DNA of 64,000 bases from Halobacterium noricense (GTDB lineage: Archaea > Halobacteriota > Halobacteria > Halobacteriales > Halobacteriaceae), in assembly GCF_021233435.1 (NCBI RefSeq), contig NZ_CP089468.1, positions 744,001 through 808,000 on the forward strand, read 5' to 3'. The translations under genes were made by a program, and so were the position numbers. The notes under the pieces are model-generated. The model was not told the origin of the DNA. It did no database searches and saw only the letters and a program-made list of their open reading frames with translations. Shown in pieces: positions 23,955 to 32,542 of this stretch; the stretch's first letter is position 1, and each line of letters opens with the position of its first letter.

Positions 23955-24677
23955 CTACTGCTCGTAGTCGAGACCGGACTGCTCGCGCTCGCGCTCCAGC
24001 CGGCGGATGCGCAGCCGGTAGTAGACGACGCCGCCGACCGCGACGACCGCCAGCACGCCGACGATGCCGCCGAAGACGTAGAGGTCGCGGTCGAGGTAGT
24101 ACTCGGCGCTGACGGTGGCGCTGTCCAGGGACTCCCAGCGCAGGTGGACGCGGTTGTCCTCGATGGATTTCTCGTAGCCGCCCGGCGAGACGTCGCCGAA
24201 GATGGGGAACGACACGCGCATTCCCGGCGGCAACACGACCTCGTGCGAGCCCTCGAAGTCGAGGGGCGCGTTCACCGAGCGCGTGCCGGCCGTCCCGGTG
24301 TACGCGAACGTGCCGTTCGCCGCGGGCAGGTCGACCACCGTGCGCTGGTCGCGCGTGGAGACGTCGATGGCGTCCGCGCCGACGACGGTGCCGTTCTCGT
24401 AACGGAACTGTACCGCCGAAATCAACACCGGGTTCCGGCCGCCGAACCCGCTCGTGGAGGCGAGCCGCACCTGTTCGGTGCCGTTCACGTCGGCGACGGT
24501 CTTGTACTGTTCGCCGGTGACGTTGAGCGTGACGTCGGCGTCGCGGTCCCAGTCGTAGGTCGCGTTCTCCGCGAGTTGCTCGTCGCTGGGCGCGGGCGCG
24601 CCGCCGAGACCGGTACCGGCGCAGCCGGCGAGTGCGACGAGCGCGAGCAGCCCGAGCGCCACCCTGGCCCTGCTCAT
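23955..24677 (-). CDS. membrane lipoprotein (DUF5803 type)
   Basis: A 240-residue surface lipoprotein: signal with lipobox VALAGC (Cys19), an extracellular beta-rich domain with several NxT/NxS sites, and a C-terminal transmembrane helix (about 200-221) followed by a basic then acidic tail. It is the last gene of the tfe-DUF2110-lipoprotein operon and its start overlaps the DUF2110 stop by four bases. Function unknown. Confidence 0.8.
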   Translation of the reverse strand: MSRARVALGLLALVALAGCAGTGLGGAPAPSDEQLAENATYDWDRDADVTLNVTGEQYKTVADVNGTEQVRLASTSGFGGRNPVLISAVQFRYENGTVVGADAIDVSTRDQRTVVDLPAANGTFAYTGTAGTRSVNAPLDFEGSHEVVLPPGMRVSFPIFGDVSPGGYEKSIEDNRVHLRWESLDSATVSAEYYLDRDLYVFGGIVGVLAVVAVGGVVYYRLRIRRLEREREQSGLDYEQ

Positions 24678-25339
24678 GGAACGACCGCGAGCAGCTCCGA
24701 GGGGAGGTACTCCCCGATGGCCGCGAGCAGGCCGGGCGGGTCCGTGCCCTCGCGGCAGACGATGCTCTGTTCGAGCAGACCGAGGCGTTCGACGGTGACG
24801 ATGTCTTGGGCGTGGCCGGCGCGGTTGACCGTCGCGCGGACCTCGCCGCGGGTCGCGCTGTTGACGTTCAGCCGGCCGGTGCCGCGCGTCCACTCGTAGA
24901 GGCGGTCGCGCTCGACCTCCGCGAGTTCGGACGGCTCGCCGTACGTGAACCGCAGCGGGACGTGCTGCACGAGCCCGAAGCGTTCGCGAATCTGGGCGGC
25001 CGTCCCCGGCCCGAGGCCGAGTGCGTCGGTGGGCACGCGGACGTCCTCGCCCGCGTCGAGCACGAATCCCTCGTCGTCCCAGGATTCGAGCGTGCCGACG
25101 TACGTCTCGCCGGCCTCGAAGCCCTCGGTGATTTCGCCCCACGTCTCCGCGAGGACGTTCCGCGCGGCCACCTCGTCGGGACCCTCGAGGGTCACCGTCG
25201 GGAAGTCGTCGTGGCGCACGCCGACGTCGTACTCGACGTCGAGTTCGCCGACGTCGTTCTCCACTTGCGACCGGAGGCTGTCCAGCGAGCGCTCGCGGGC
25301 GTCCCCCTTCACGTACAGTTTGGTTGCGAGAACGACCAT
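24674..25339 (-). CDS. DUF2110 family protein
   Basis: A 221-residue soluble archaeal protein of the DUF2110 type, placed directly after tfe as in other haloarchaea. It appears to have an N-terminal alpha/beta domain and an OB- or KOW-like middle (GTLESWDDEGFVLDAGEDVRVPT), hinting at RNA or ribosome binding. ATG 25339 overlaps the tfe stop by one base (TGATG), so coupling is likely. Role unproven. Confidence 0.8.
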   Translation of the reverse strand: MVVLATKLYVKGDARERSLDSLRSQVENDVGELDVEYDVGVRHDDFPTVTLEGPDEVAARNVLAETWGEITEGFEAGETYVGTLESWDDEGFVLDAGEDVRVPTDALGLGPGTAAQIRERFGLVQHVPLRFTYGEPSELAEVERDRLYEWTRGTGRLNVNSATRGEVRATVNRAGHAQDIVTVERLGLLEQSIVCREGTDPPGLLAAIGEYLPSELLAVVP

Positions 25340-25857
25340 CAGGCCCTCACTCCGAGTTCCGCGCGGAGATTCTCGATGCGCTCGTCCATCGCTTCCACGA
25401 GGTCGGTGTTCTCCATCGCTTCGACGGGCGACCCGCACTCGGGGCACTCGAAGCCGAGGTCCATCGCCTCCCCGAACTCGAAGCGAATCGAACACACTTC
25501 ACAGAGGTAGAACTCGTTGTCCAGCTCGTACTCGCGGCGGTCGACGAGCGCCTCCAGCAGGCGGTCCATCTCCTCGCGGAGGTTCTCCGGGACGTTGTCG
25601 TACTCGAACGTCCAGAGGTACGTGAGCCACCCCGAGTCCTCGTCGCGGACGCGGCGGTACGTCGCGAGGTCGTTCTCGTAGAGGATGAACAGCGCTCGGC
25701 GCACGTCGTTCAGTTCGAGCCCGAGCCGCTCGGCGAGCTCCTCGTCGGTCACCTCGCCGTCCGGCGGGGACACCGCCACCGGCATCCCCTTCGGCCCGAC
25801 CAACTCGTGGAGGTACTTCTGAACCACGGGGTCGTCGAGTAGCTCCTCAAAAGCCAT
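25339..25857 (-). CDS. tfe: transcription factor E (TFE alpha)
   Basis: A 172-residue general transcription factor that assists promoter opening by RNA polymerase. An extended winged-helix domain (about 1-95) is followed by a zinc ribbon with C119, C122, C138 and C141 (CEVC and CPEC). Length is normal for archaeal TFE. It heads a three-gene operon with translational overlaps throughout. Confidence 0.95.
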   Translation of the reverse strand: MAFEELLDDPVVQKYLHELVGPKGMPVAVSPPDGEVTDEELAERLGLELNDVRRALFILYENDLATYRRVRDEDSGWLTYLWTFEYDNVPENLREEMDRLLEALVDRREYELDNEFYLCEVCSIRFEFGEAMDLGFECPECGSPVEAMENTDLVEAMDERIENLRAELGVRA

Positions 25858-25923
25858 TACGTCAAAAAGGGGTCCGCGCCGGCATTAAGTCTTGTCACTC
25901 CCCCGTCTGACGGGCGCGGACCG

Positions 25924-26904
25924 TCAGTCCGCGGTCGCGGCGGCGGCGTCTGCGGTCTGGTCGTCGCGCCACGTGAAGTAGCTCGCGAGCGCGGGGCCGC
26001 TGACGTTGTGCCAGACGCTGAACAGCGCGGGGATGAGCGCGGCCGCCGGGTCGAACAGCGACGCCGCGAGCGCGACTGCGAGCCCGCTGTTCTGGAGGCC
26101 GACCTCGAAGGTCGTCGTCCGCACGCGGTCCTCGGACATGCCGAACAGCCGGCCGACGCCGTAGCCCGCGCCGAGCCCGACGCCGTTGTGGAGGACGACA
26201 GCAGCCAGCACGAGCACGCCCGCGGTGAGGATGTTGTCGACGTTCGCACCGACGACGCCGGCGACGATGGCGACGATGGCGACGACGCTAATCACGGGGA
26301 AGACGTCGACGCCGACCTCGGCCGCCTTCGGCGAGTAGCGGTCGAGGACGTACCGAATCCCGAAGCCGAGCACGACCGGAATGATGACGATCTGGACGAT
26401 GCTCGTGAACATCTCCATGAACGTCACGTCGATGGCCTCCCCGAGGATGAACAGCGTCCACGCGGGCATCACGATGGGCGCGGCGAGCGTCGTCACCGTC
26501 GTGATGGCGACCGACAGCGCGACGTCGCCGCGGCCGAGGTACGACATCACGTTCGACGCAGTACCACCGGGGGCCGCGCCGACGAGGATGAGGCCGACGC
26601 CGATGGCGTCCGGCAGGTCGAAGAGGAGGTAGAGCGCGTACGCCGCCAGCGGCATCACGAGCCACTGCGTCACCGCGCCGATGCCGACGTCGACGGGGCG
26701 CTCGACGAGGCGCTTGAAGTCCGCGGGCTGGAGCGTCAGCCCCATCCCGAGCATGATGATGCCCAAGAGGGGGTTGACGTAGTCCAGCACGGGGACGAAC
26801 GCGTCCGGATAGGTGAGCGCGAGGCCCGCCGCCGCAATCACCCAGACGACGAAGTACTTGCTCGCGACCTGTGCCACCCGCGAAATCCCGCCGCTGACGC
26901 TCAT
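25924..26904 (-). CDS. BASS-family sodium-dependent transporter
   Basis: A 326-residue protein with about ten hydrophobic helices and the bile acid:sodium symporter signatures GLTLQPADF, GAAPGGTASNV and the late EVGLQNSGLAVALA helix. It imports an organic anion, with Na+ as co-substrate, across the cytoplasmic membrane. The natural substrate (keto acid, pantoate or other) cannot be told. Monocistronic. Confidence 0.9.
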   Translation of the reverse strand: MSVSGGISRVAQVASKYFVVWVIAAAGLALTYPDAFVPVLDYVNPLLGIIMLGMGLTLQPADFKRLVERPVDVGIGAVTQWLVMPLAAYALYLLFDLPDAIGVGLILVGAAPGGTASNVMSYLGRGDVALSVAITTVTTLAAPIVMPAWTLFILGEAIDVTFMEMFTSIVQIVIIPVVLGFGIRYVLDRYSPKAAEVGVDVFPVISVVAIVAIVAGVVGANVDNILTAGVLVLAAVVLHNGVGLGAGYGVGRLFGMSEDRVRTTTFEVGLQNSGLAVALAASLFDPAAALIPALFSVWHNVSGPALASYFTWRDDQTADAAAATAD

Positions 26905-26961
26905 GATTGGACGGTGACGGCCCGCGAGAAGAAACCTTCGCCTACTGGCAGTATTGTGGAT

Positions 26962-27510
26962 TCACTCCTCGTCGACTTCCTCGACGCGCTTCCCGAGGGC
27001 CTGTGGAATCACGCGCTGCTCGGCGTTCTCGTACTCCTGGTCGAGTTCCGCGCCGTCGAAGAGGTGATCGAGGAACACCGCCAGCCCCGCCACCTCCGAG
27101 TGGGGCTGGTTCGTGACGCCGACGTTGAAGTCGGCTTCCTCGTACACCTCGAAGGAGACCTTCTCGCCGCCGACGACCACCAGGAGGGGTTGTCGCTGGT
27201 CGTCGTGGACGCGTCGAATCTCGCTCTCGACGTCCTGCAGGCGCTCGCCGTACATCGTGAGGTGGACGATACAGCCCTCCCAGTCGCGGATGAACGCGTC
27301 CAGTCCGTCCGTGAGTTCGACGTCGAAGGGGCCGCCGAACCGCTCGGTGATGTCCGCGACCGTCTGCTCGGACTGCCCGGCGTTCCCGGGGAAGACGACG
27401 CGGTCCGCGCCGAGCGCGCGCGCCGTCAGGCCGACGTGCGTGGTCATCCGGTCGTCCCGGCCCGGCCGGTGGCCGTACCGGAGCACCGTGACCTCGGGGT
27501 ATCCCTGCAT
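26962..27510 (-). CDS. tRNA (cytidine(56)-2'-O)-methyltransferase (aTrm56)
   Basis: A 182-residue SPOUT enzyme that 2'-O-methylates C56 in the T-loop of archaeal tRNAs. The N-terminal VTVLRYGHRPGRDDRMTTHV and the C-terminal knot region VVVGGEKVSFEVYEEADFNVGVTNQPHSEVA are the aTrm56 signatures. ATG 27510 is the only reasonable start. It lies 47 bases downstream of the J-domain/ferredoxin gene on the same strand. Confidence 0.92.
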   Translation of the reverse strand: MQGYPEVTVLRYGHRPGRDDRMTTHVGLTARALGADRVVFPGNAGQSEQTVADITERFGGPFDVELTDGLDAFIRDWEGCIVHLTMYGERLQDVESEIRRVHDDQRQPLLVVVGGEKVSFEVYEEADFNVGVTNQPHSEVAGLAVFLDHLFDGAELDQEYENAEQRVIPQALGKRVEEVDEE

Positions 27511-27557
27511 ACGTCCGCAGAATCGTCCCGCCGGGGTACGCGTTTCGACTCGCGGGG

Positions 27558-28244
27558 TCAGTCGTCGGCGTGCGCGAGTTCGAAGGGGTACGGCGGCAGC
27601 CGGAGGTCCTCCAGCTCCGCGAGGTGTTTGACGTTGTAGACGACGCGGAGGTCCTCGGTGGTGGGAACGCCGTTGCAGGACAGCCGGATGTCCCGGTCGA
27701 CGAGCTCCGGGGAGAGAATGTGGTCGGTGGGCTGGGAGAGGTCGCCGTCGACGACCACGACCGCGCAGTTCGCGCACGCGCCGCCACGGCAGGCGTACGG
27801 CCACGCGAACCCGCGGTCCTCGGCGGCCTCCAGCAGCGACTCGCCGGGCGCGACGTCGAACTCGCCGTGGTTGACGGGGTCGAGGCCAGCGTCGGCGGCG
27901 CGCGCGAAGAGGTCGTCGTCGCCCAGCGCCCAGCCGTAGTCGTCCAGCACGGCGTAGTTCAGGTACTCGACGTGGGTCTCCTCCCACGGCCGGAAGTCGC
28001 GTTCGGGGTCGACGCCGTAGTCCGTCGGCGACTCGGTGCCGAAGCCGGCTTCCGTCGCGATGTCCGTGCCGTCGTCGGCGTCCTCGCTGGTGACTTTCTC
28101 GTAGGCTGCGCGCACTAACTGGAACTCCGCCGCCGACCCGCCCTGGTCGGGGTGGGCCTCCTTGACGCGCTCGCGGTACGCGTGCTCGATCTCCCCTTCG
28201 CTGGCGTCCTCGTCGACCCCCAGCACGTCGAAGGGAGAATCCAT
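27558..28244 (-). CDS. J-domain / 2Fe-2S ferredoxin fusion
   Basis: A 228-residue protein. Residues 1-52 match a DnaJ J-domain (FDVLGVDEDASEGEIEHAYRERVKEAHPDQGG, with HPD intact at 31-33). Residues about 85-228 form a halophilic plant-type ferredoxin with an acidic N-terminal insertion and cluster ligands C152, C157, C160 and C190 (CRGGACANC). The J-domain suggests docking with Hsp70 (DnaK), perhaps coupling electron delivery to Fe-S biogenesis or folding. ATG 28244 is required for the J-domain. Confidence 0.9.
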   Translation of the reverse strand: MDSPFDVLGVDEDASEGEIEHAYRERVKEAHPDQGGSAAEFQLVRAAYEKVTSEDADDGTDIATEAGFGTESPTDYGVDPERDFRPWEETHVEYLNYAVLDDYGWALGDDDLFARAADAGLDPVNHGEFDVAPGESLLEAAEDRGFAWPYACRGGACANCAVVVVDGDLSQPTDHILSPELVDRDIRLSCNGVPTTEDLRVVYNVKHLAELEDLRLPPYPFELAHADD

Positions 28245-28346
28245 GTTCGACTCGAAGGGCCACACGTTCAAAAGTCTCTCCGCGGGCGCGCTCGTTGCCG
28301 GGGCTCGGCAACCACGCTTAGGAGGGAGCCGGGCGCAGCCACGGGC

Positions 28347-29153
28347 ATGCCCGCGTCGAAGCTCTACGCGTTCGATACGGCCGACTGGGACTACGAGTAC
28401 AGCTCGATGGTGCGCGGCGAGCAGCCCGGCGAGACGTACGCCTCGCCGTGCCCGTGTTACCTCGTCGACCACCCCGAGGGGACAGTGCTCGTGGACACCG
28501 GCGTCGACCCGGCGATGGTCGCCGACCCCGAGCACTACGGCAACTACGGCGCGCCGCAGGCCGCCGACCACACCGCGGACATCGAGACGAACGCCGGGCG
28601 GCGCGCGTCCGCGCTGCTCACGGACGTCGGCTACAGTCCCGAGGACGTCGACGTGGTGGTGCTCACGCACCTCCACCTCGACCACGCGGGCGACGTGAAG
28701 TCGTTCGCGGACGCCGAAATCGTCGTCCAGCAGGCCGAGTTGGAGTACGCGTGGTGGCCCGCGGACCCGTTCCAGCGCGACCTCTACCTGGAGGGGGACT
28801 TCGGCGTGCTGCGCTCCCCGGAGTTCGACGTGACGCCAGTCGAGGGACGCTACGACGTGTTCGGCGACGGTGCCATCGAGTGCGTCCCGACGCCCGGCCA
28901 CACCGCCGGCCACCAGTCGGTGAAGGTCGACCTCGAGAACGAGGGGACCGTCGTGCTCGGCGGCGACGTGGCGTTCCTCGAAACCGCCTACGAGGCCGAC
29001 CGCCAGCCGTCGTTCGCGTGGGACACCGAGACCGCCATCGCAACCGCGCGCCGCCTCCGGAACGACGCGCAGCGCTGGGACGCCGACGTCTACCTCGCCC
29101 ACGACCGCGACCACCTCGACGCGCTCCCGGAGCCGCCCGCACACCTCGACTGA
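28347..29153 (+). CDS. metallo-beta-lactamase-fold hydrolase
   Basis: A 268-residue zinc hydrolase with the THLHLDHAGD motif, the downstream TPGHTAGHQSV histidine and GGDVAF aspartate, and a final His (LAHDRDH). The order resembles N-acyl-homoserine lactonase-like members, but the true substrate is unknown. ATG 28347 is leaderless-compatible. It is followed 62 bases later by the epimerase on the same strand. Confidence 0.88.
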   Translation: MPASKLYAFDTADWDYEYSSMVRGEQPGETYASPCPCYLVDHPEGTVLVDTGVDPAMVADPEHYGNYGAPQAADHTADIETNAGRRASALLTDVGYSPEDVDVVVLTHLHLDHAGDVKSFADAEIVVQQAELEYAWWPADPFQRDLYLEGDFGVLRSPEFDVTPVEGRYDVFGDGAIECVPTPGHTAGHQSVKVDLENEGTVVLGGDVAFLETAYEADRQPSFAWDTETAIATARRLRNDAQRWDADVYLAHDRDHLDALPEPPAHLD

Positions 29154-29215
29154 ACGACGCACGCTGCGTGTCACCCATCGGAACGCTCTTGGCCGACGGT
29201 CCGGTGTCGTCGGGT

Positions 29216-30202
29216 ATGGACCTCACAGGCAAGCGCGTCGTCGTGACGGGTGCCGCCGGACTCGTCGGCTCCCACCTCGCCGCGGACCTCGCGGCCGACA
29301 ACGACGTGCTCGCGGTGGACAACCTCTCGAAGGGCACGCGGGACCGCGTCCCGGACGGCGTGGAGTTCGCGGAGGCCGACGTGCGCGACCCCGACGACGT
29401 GGCCGACGTCATCACCGCGGACGTGGACGTCGTCTTCCACTTCGCAGCGTACACGGACACCAACTACGGCGAACCCCGCCAGCTGTTCGAGGAGAACACG
29501 GAGATGACGTACAACGTCCTCGAACGCATGCACGAGGTCGGCGTCGACAAGCTCGCGTTCACGTCCTCGTCGACAGTGTACGGCGAAGCGCCGATGCCGA
29601 CGCCCGAGGACTACGCGCCCCTCGAACCCATCTCGGTGTACGGCGCGAGCAAGCTCGCCGACGAAGGCCTGATTTCGACGTACGCCAACTCCTACGGCAT
29701 CCAGTCGTGGGTGTACCGGTTCGCGAACATCGTCGGGCCGCGCCAGCGCGGCAACGTCGTCCCGGACTTCATCGAAAAGCTGCTGGACGACCCGGAGACG
29801 CTGGAGATTCTGGGGGACGGCCGCCAGGAGAAGTCCTACCTGCACGTCGAGGAGTGCGTCGACGCCATGACCCACGTCGTCGAGCACGCCGGCGAGCACA
29901 GTTCGCCGAGCAATCGGACGGAGTCCGATGACGCCGCCGACGACTACTACGTCTACAACCTCGGCACGCGCACCACCACCTCCGTCAACCGCATCGCGGA
30001 CATCGTCGCCGACGAACTGGGCGTCGACCCCGACTACGAGTACACCGGCGGCGACCGCGGCTGGACGGGCGACGTCCCGAAGATGCGCCTTTCCATCGAG
30101 AAGCTCTCCGCGCTCGGCTGGGAGCCCAGCCAGTCCAGCGACGAAGCCGTCCGGGAGGCCGCCCGCGTGCTCGTCGAGGAACTGCGCGCGGAACGCGAGT
30201 GA
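29216..30202 (+). CDS. NAD-dependent epimerase/dehydratase (extended SDR)
   Basis: A 328-residue nucleotide-sugar epimerase. The Rossmann motif TGAAGLVGSHLA, the FHFAAYTDT segment and the YGASKLADE active site (Tyr and Lys) are all present, with upstream Ser in TSSSTVYGEA. It is likely to make a UDP- or TDP-sugar for S-layer or glycolipid glycosylation. Residues about 228-242 (EHSSPSNRTESDDAADD) look like a short insertion; at DNA level it contains the perfect palindrome ATCGGAC-GGA-GTCCGAT (29913-29929). Confidence 0.92.
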   Translation: MDLTGKRVVVTGAAGLVGSHLAADLAADNDVLAVDNLSKGTRDRVPDGVEFAEADVRDPDDVADVITADVDVVFHFAAYTDTNYGEPRQLFEENTEMTYNVLERMHEVGVDKLAFTSSSTVYGEAPMPTPEDYAPLEPISVYGASKLADEGLISTYANSYGIQSWVYRFANIVGPRQRGNVVPDFIEKLLDDPETLEILGDGRQEKSYLHVEECVDAMTHVVEHAGEHSSPSNRTESDDAADDYYVYNLGTRTTTSVNRIADIVADELGVDPDYEYTGGDRGWTGDVPKMRLSIEKLSALGWEPSQSSDEAVREAARVLVEELRAERE

Positions 30203-30416
30203 CCGGCCCAACGGGAATCAGCCCCGTGGCCAAACGGCGAACAGTACGACGTCGCTACGCTTCTCCCCATCGAGGAACTACCCGAGGGATCGAACCTCCT
30301 CGTCGGCGGCCCGCCGCTGACGGGAAACGCGAGCTCTCTGCGCGAGCTCGCGAGCGATTCGGCTCCACGGGTGGGTAATCTGCCGTCGCCCGAGAGACGG
30401 AAAATCGCCCGCACAG

Positions 30417-30447
30417 CCGAAGGTTCAAGCTGCCGTCGCACCTTCGG
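30417..30447 (+). promoter_or_regulatory. hairpin directly before the gene at 30454
   Basis: CCGAAGGT (30417-30424) pairs perfectly with ACCTTCGG (30440-30447), with a 15-base loop, ending six bases before the ATG. It could be an operator or an mRNA structure covering the start. Confidence 0.4.
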
Positions 30448-30453
30448 TCGTCC

Positions 30454-30855
30454 ATGCGTATCGAACTGCGGGTGTGCAAACACTGCTACGAGGGCGAACA
30501 CGGCAACCCAGAGAAGACGGCCGTCACGAAGGACATGGTGGAGATCGCGCGCCGCGTCCGCGAGTACAAGGACCTCATCGGTCTGGACGCGCTGTACGTG
30601 ACGATGGTCGAAGAGGGCGACCCCGGCGGTGCCGAGGAACTCCCCGCCATCGTCGCGAACCTCGACCACGACCAGGTGAACCTCGCGGACACCCAGCTCG
30701 TGATGGAGGACGACGACGGCAACATGCTCGTCTACCCCGAACCCGAGGACATTCTGGACGTGCTCACGCGGAACATCGACCAGATTAGCCAGCAGACCCG
30801 CCAGGACGTCACCGTCGAGCTCTCCGAGGAGTCCGCGGAACTTCTGACGGCGTAA
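30454..30855 (+). CDS. conserved haloarchaeal protein with N-terminal CxxC
   Basis: A 133-residue soluble acidic protein that I do not recognise. It opens with MRIELRVCKHCYEGEHG, a possible half zinc-binding site, and continues with an alpha/beta pattern and a helical C-terminus (DVLTRNIDQISQQTRQDV). No partner gene is close. A hairpin sits immediately upstream of the start. Function unknown. Confidence 0.75.
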   Translation: MRIELRVCKHCYEGEHGNPEKTAVTKDMVEIARRVREYKDLIGLDALYVTMVEEGDPGGAEELPAIVANLDHDQVNLADTQLVMEDDDGNMLVYPEPEDILDVLTRNIDQISQQTRQDVTVELSEESAELLTA

Positions 30856-30887
30856 CGACCGCGAGAAACGGGTTTTGGCGCGGCGAT

Positions 30888-31070
30888 TCAGCTCAGGAAC
30901 GGCCACGCGAGCAGCACGAGGAACGCCGACACCGCGACCGCGCGCAGCAGGTCCGAGGTCGGGTCGATGCCGTCGTCGAGGTCGCGGCCGATCCACCAGA
31001 CGGTGAACACGCCGCCGACGGCGACGAGCAGTGCCAGCGCGACGTACACGAGGTCGAGTACACCAGCCAT
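30888..31070 (-). CDS. small two-helix membrane protein
   Basis: Sixty residues with two hydrophobic segments (about 4-26 and 40-58) separated by the acidic loop GRDLDDGIDPTSD. ATG 31070 is preferred over 31085. It lies downstream of the cytochrome b subunit on the same strand with a gap of about 70 bases; whether it belongs to that operon is unclear. Confidence 0.65.
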   Translation of the reverse strand: MAGVLDLVYVALALLVAVGGVFTVWWIGRDLDDGIDPTSDLLRAVAVSAFLVLLAWPFLS

Positions 31071-31139
31071 GATAGCGGATAGCACGACGAGTGCCTTAAA
31101 CGAACCGGCTGACGGCGAAAAAACGGAGCCGTGGTGTGG

Positions 31140-32153
31140 TTACTCGTCGCCGCGGGGCTGGCCGCCGTCTGCGGCAGCCTCGGGCTCGGAGTCGTGTTCG
31201 TCGCCGGCGACCTGCTGCTCGTAGCGAGCGCGCAGGACGTTGCCGTACGTCGAGAGCACGACGCCCAGCAGCAACACGAACATCCCGATGTTGACGCCGA
31301 TGGTGAGCAGGATGCTCGTCGGCCCGCCGCCGGGGGTCAGCCCGGCGGGTATCGGGTAGCCGGAGTCGAAGATGCTCGCGACGAGCATGCTGACGATGCC
31401 GATGACGACGGCAGCGCCGGCGAGGTTCACGGCCCACTTCCACGTGGGGCGCAGCGAGAGCAGCTCGATGCCGGTGCCCTCGTGGTCCTCGTGTTCCTCG
31501 TGGGGCATCATCGACTTCGGCACGAACGCCTTCATCTCCACGGGGTAGAACGCGGGGTGGAACCCGTGCTCGAAGATGTGGAACATGATACCCATCACCA
31601 TCACGACCCCGAGCAGGCCGTGGAAGGTGACGAACGCGGTCGCGGCAGCCTTCGTCTGGAAGAACTGCGCGAGCCCGACCTTGCTCCAGATGAGCAGCCC
31701 GGAAATCATCAGGAGGACGAGCTCGACCGTGAAGATCCAGACGACACCCTTCCCGACGTACGACAGCAGCGGGACCTCGTCGGAGGAGTAGCCCGCAAAC
31801 TGACGCGCGTTCGGGTGGCGTTCGTCGGCACGCCCGAGGACGAACTGCACGTCCTGGACGAACGCCTTCGCGTCCGTCGGCGTCGGGAGCACCGCCCTGA
31901 AGTTCTTGCGCCGTCCCGGCCCGATGAGCATCAGCGTCACCCAGAAGACGGTGAGCACGATGAGGCCGAAGCCGGCGATGCGGTGGAGCGCGAGCACGCC
32001 CGCGTTGCCGCCCATGAACTCCACCATCCACCAGAGTTCGTCGTTGAACATCACGGAGTAGCCCGTGAAGAACAACAGGAAGACGTCCAGCGCGAGCAGC
32101 GAGTGGAAGTACGTCGTGACGCGCGTGAACTTCCCGTGGTCCATGTTCGTCAC
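31140..32153 (-). CDS. cytochrome b / gamma subunit of a formate dehydrogenase-type complex
   Basis: A 337-residue membrane protein with about five helices. It opens with HGKFTRVTTYFHSLLALDVFLLFFTGY, the haem-ligating pattern of FdoI/FdnI-type gamma subunits, and has further helices with His near 175-215 (TFHGLLGVV, FHIFEHGFHP). An acidic cytoplasmic C-terminal tail follows. It would pass electrons from the Fe-S subunit to the quinone pool. Its start overlaps the preceding small membrane gene by four bases. Confidence 0.88.
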   Translation of the reverse strand: MTNMDHGKFTRVTTYFHSLLALDVFLLFFTGYSVMFNDELWWMVEFMGGNAGVLALHRIAGFGLIVLTVFWVTLMLIGPGRRKNFRAVLPTPTDAKAFVQDVQFVLGRADERHPNARQFAGYSSDEVPLLSYVGKGVVWIFTVELVLLMISGLLIWSKVGLAQFFQTKAAATAFVTFHGLLGVVMVMGIMFHIFEHGFHPAFYPVEMKAFVPKSMMPHEEHEDHEGTGIELLSLRPTWKWAVNLAGAAVVIGIVSMLVASIFDSGYPIPAGLTPGGGPTSILLTIGVNIGMFVLLLGVVLSTYGNVLRARYEQQVAGDEHDSEPEAAADGGQPRGDE

Positions 32154-32542
32154 GCGCTCTCACCTCCGCTATCCGCGTCGCGGCCGCCGTCCGTGGCGAC
32201 CTCTGCGGGTTCGTCGGCGTCGCGCATCCGCGCGCCGAGGCGACGGAACGCCCCCCAGTGCACGAACACCAGCGCGAGGATGAACACGCCCAACAGGACG
32301 TCGACCGCGTGAACCACGACGATGAGCGCATCCAGCAGCGGGTCGGTGTTGCCGGCGACGTAGTCGGTGCCGACGCCACCGCCTTCGACGGTCGGGTTGA
32401 CGCGGTACAGCGTCTCGAAGCTCGCGTCGAAGGGGCCGTTGACGTACCAGACGGAGGCGACTGCGACGACGATACCGACGACGGCGCTGACCGCGATGGC
32501 GAGCGCCTCCGACATGCCGCGTGCGTCGTCGCGGCGAGCCAT
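32150..32542 (-). CDS. small membrane subunit of the formate dehydrogenase-type complex
   Basis: A 130-residue protein with two helices (about 14-33 and 70-96) around an extracellular loop and a long acidic C-terminal tail. It overlaps the Fe-S subunit stop by one base (TGATG) and the cytochrome b start by four bases, so it is an integral operon member. I know no standard bacterial Fdh subunit like it; it is probably a haloarchaeal accessory subunit. Confidence 0.75.
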   Translation of the reverse strand: MARRDDARGMSEALAIAVSAVVGIVVAVASVWYVNGPFDASFETLYRVNPTVEGGGVGTDYVAGNTDPLLDALIVVVHAVDVLLGVFILALVFVHWGAFRRLGARMRDADEPAEVATDGGRDADSGGESA

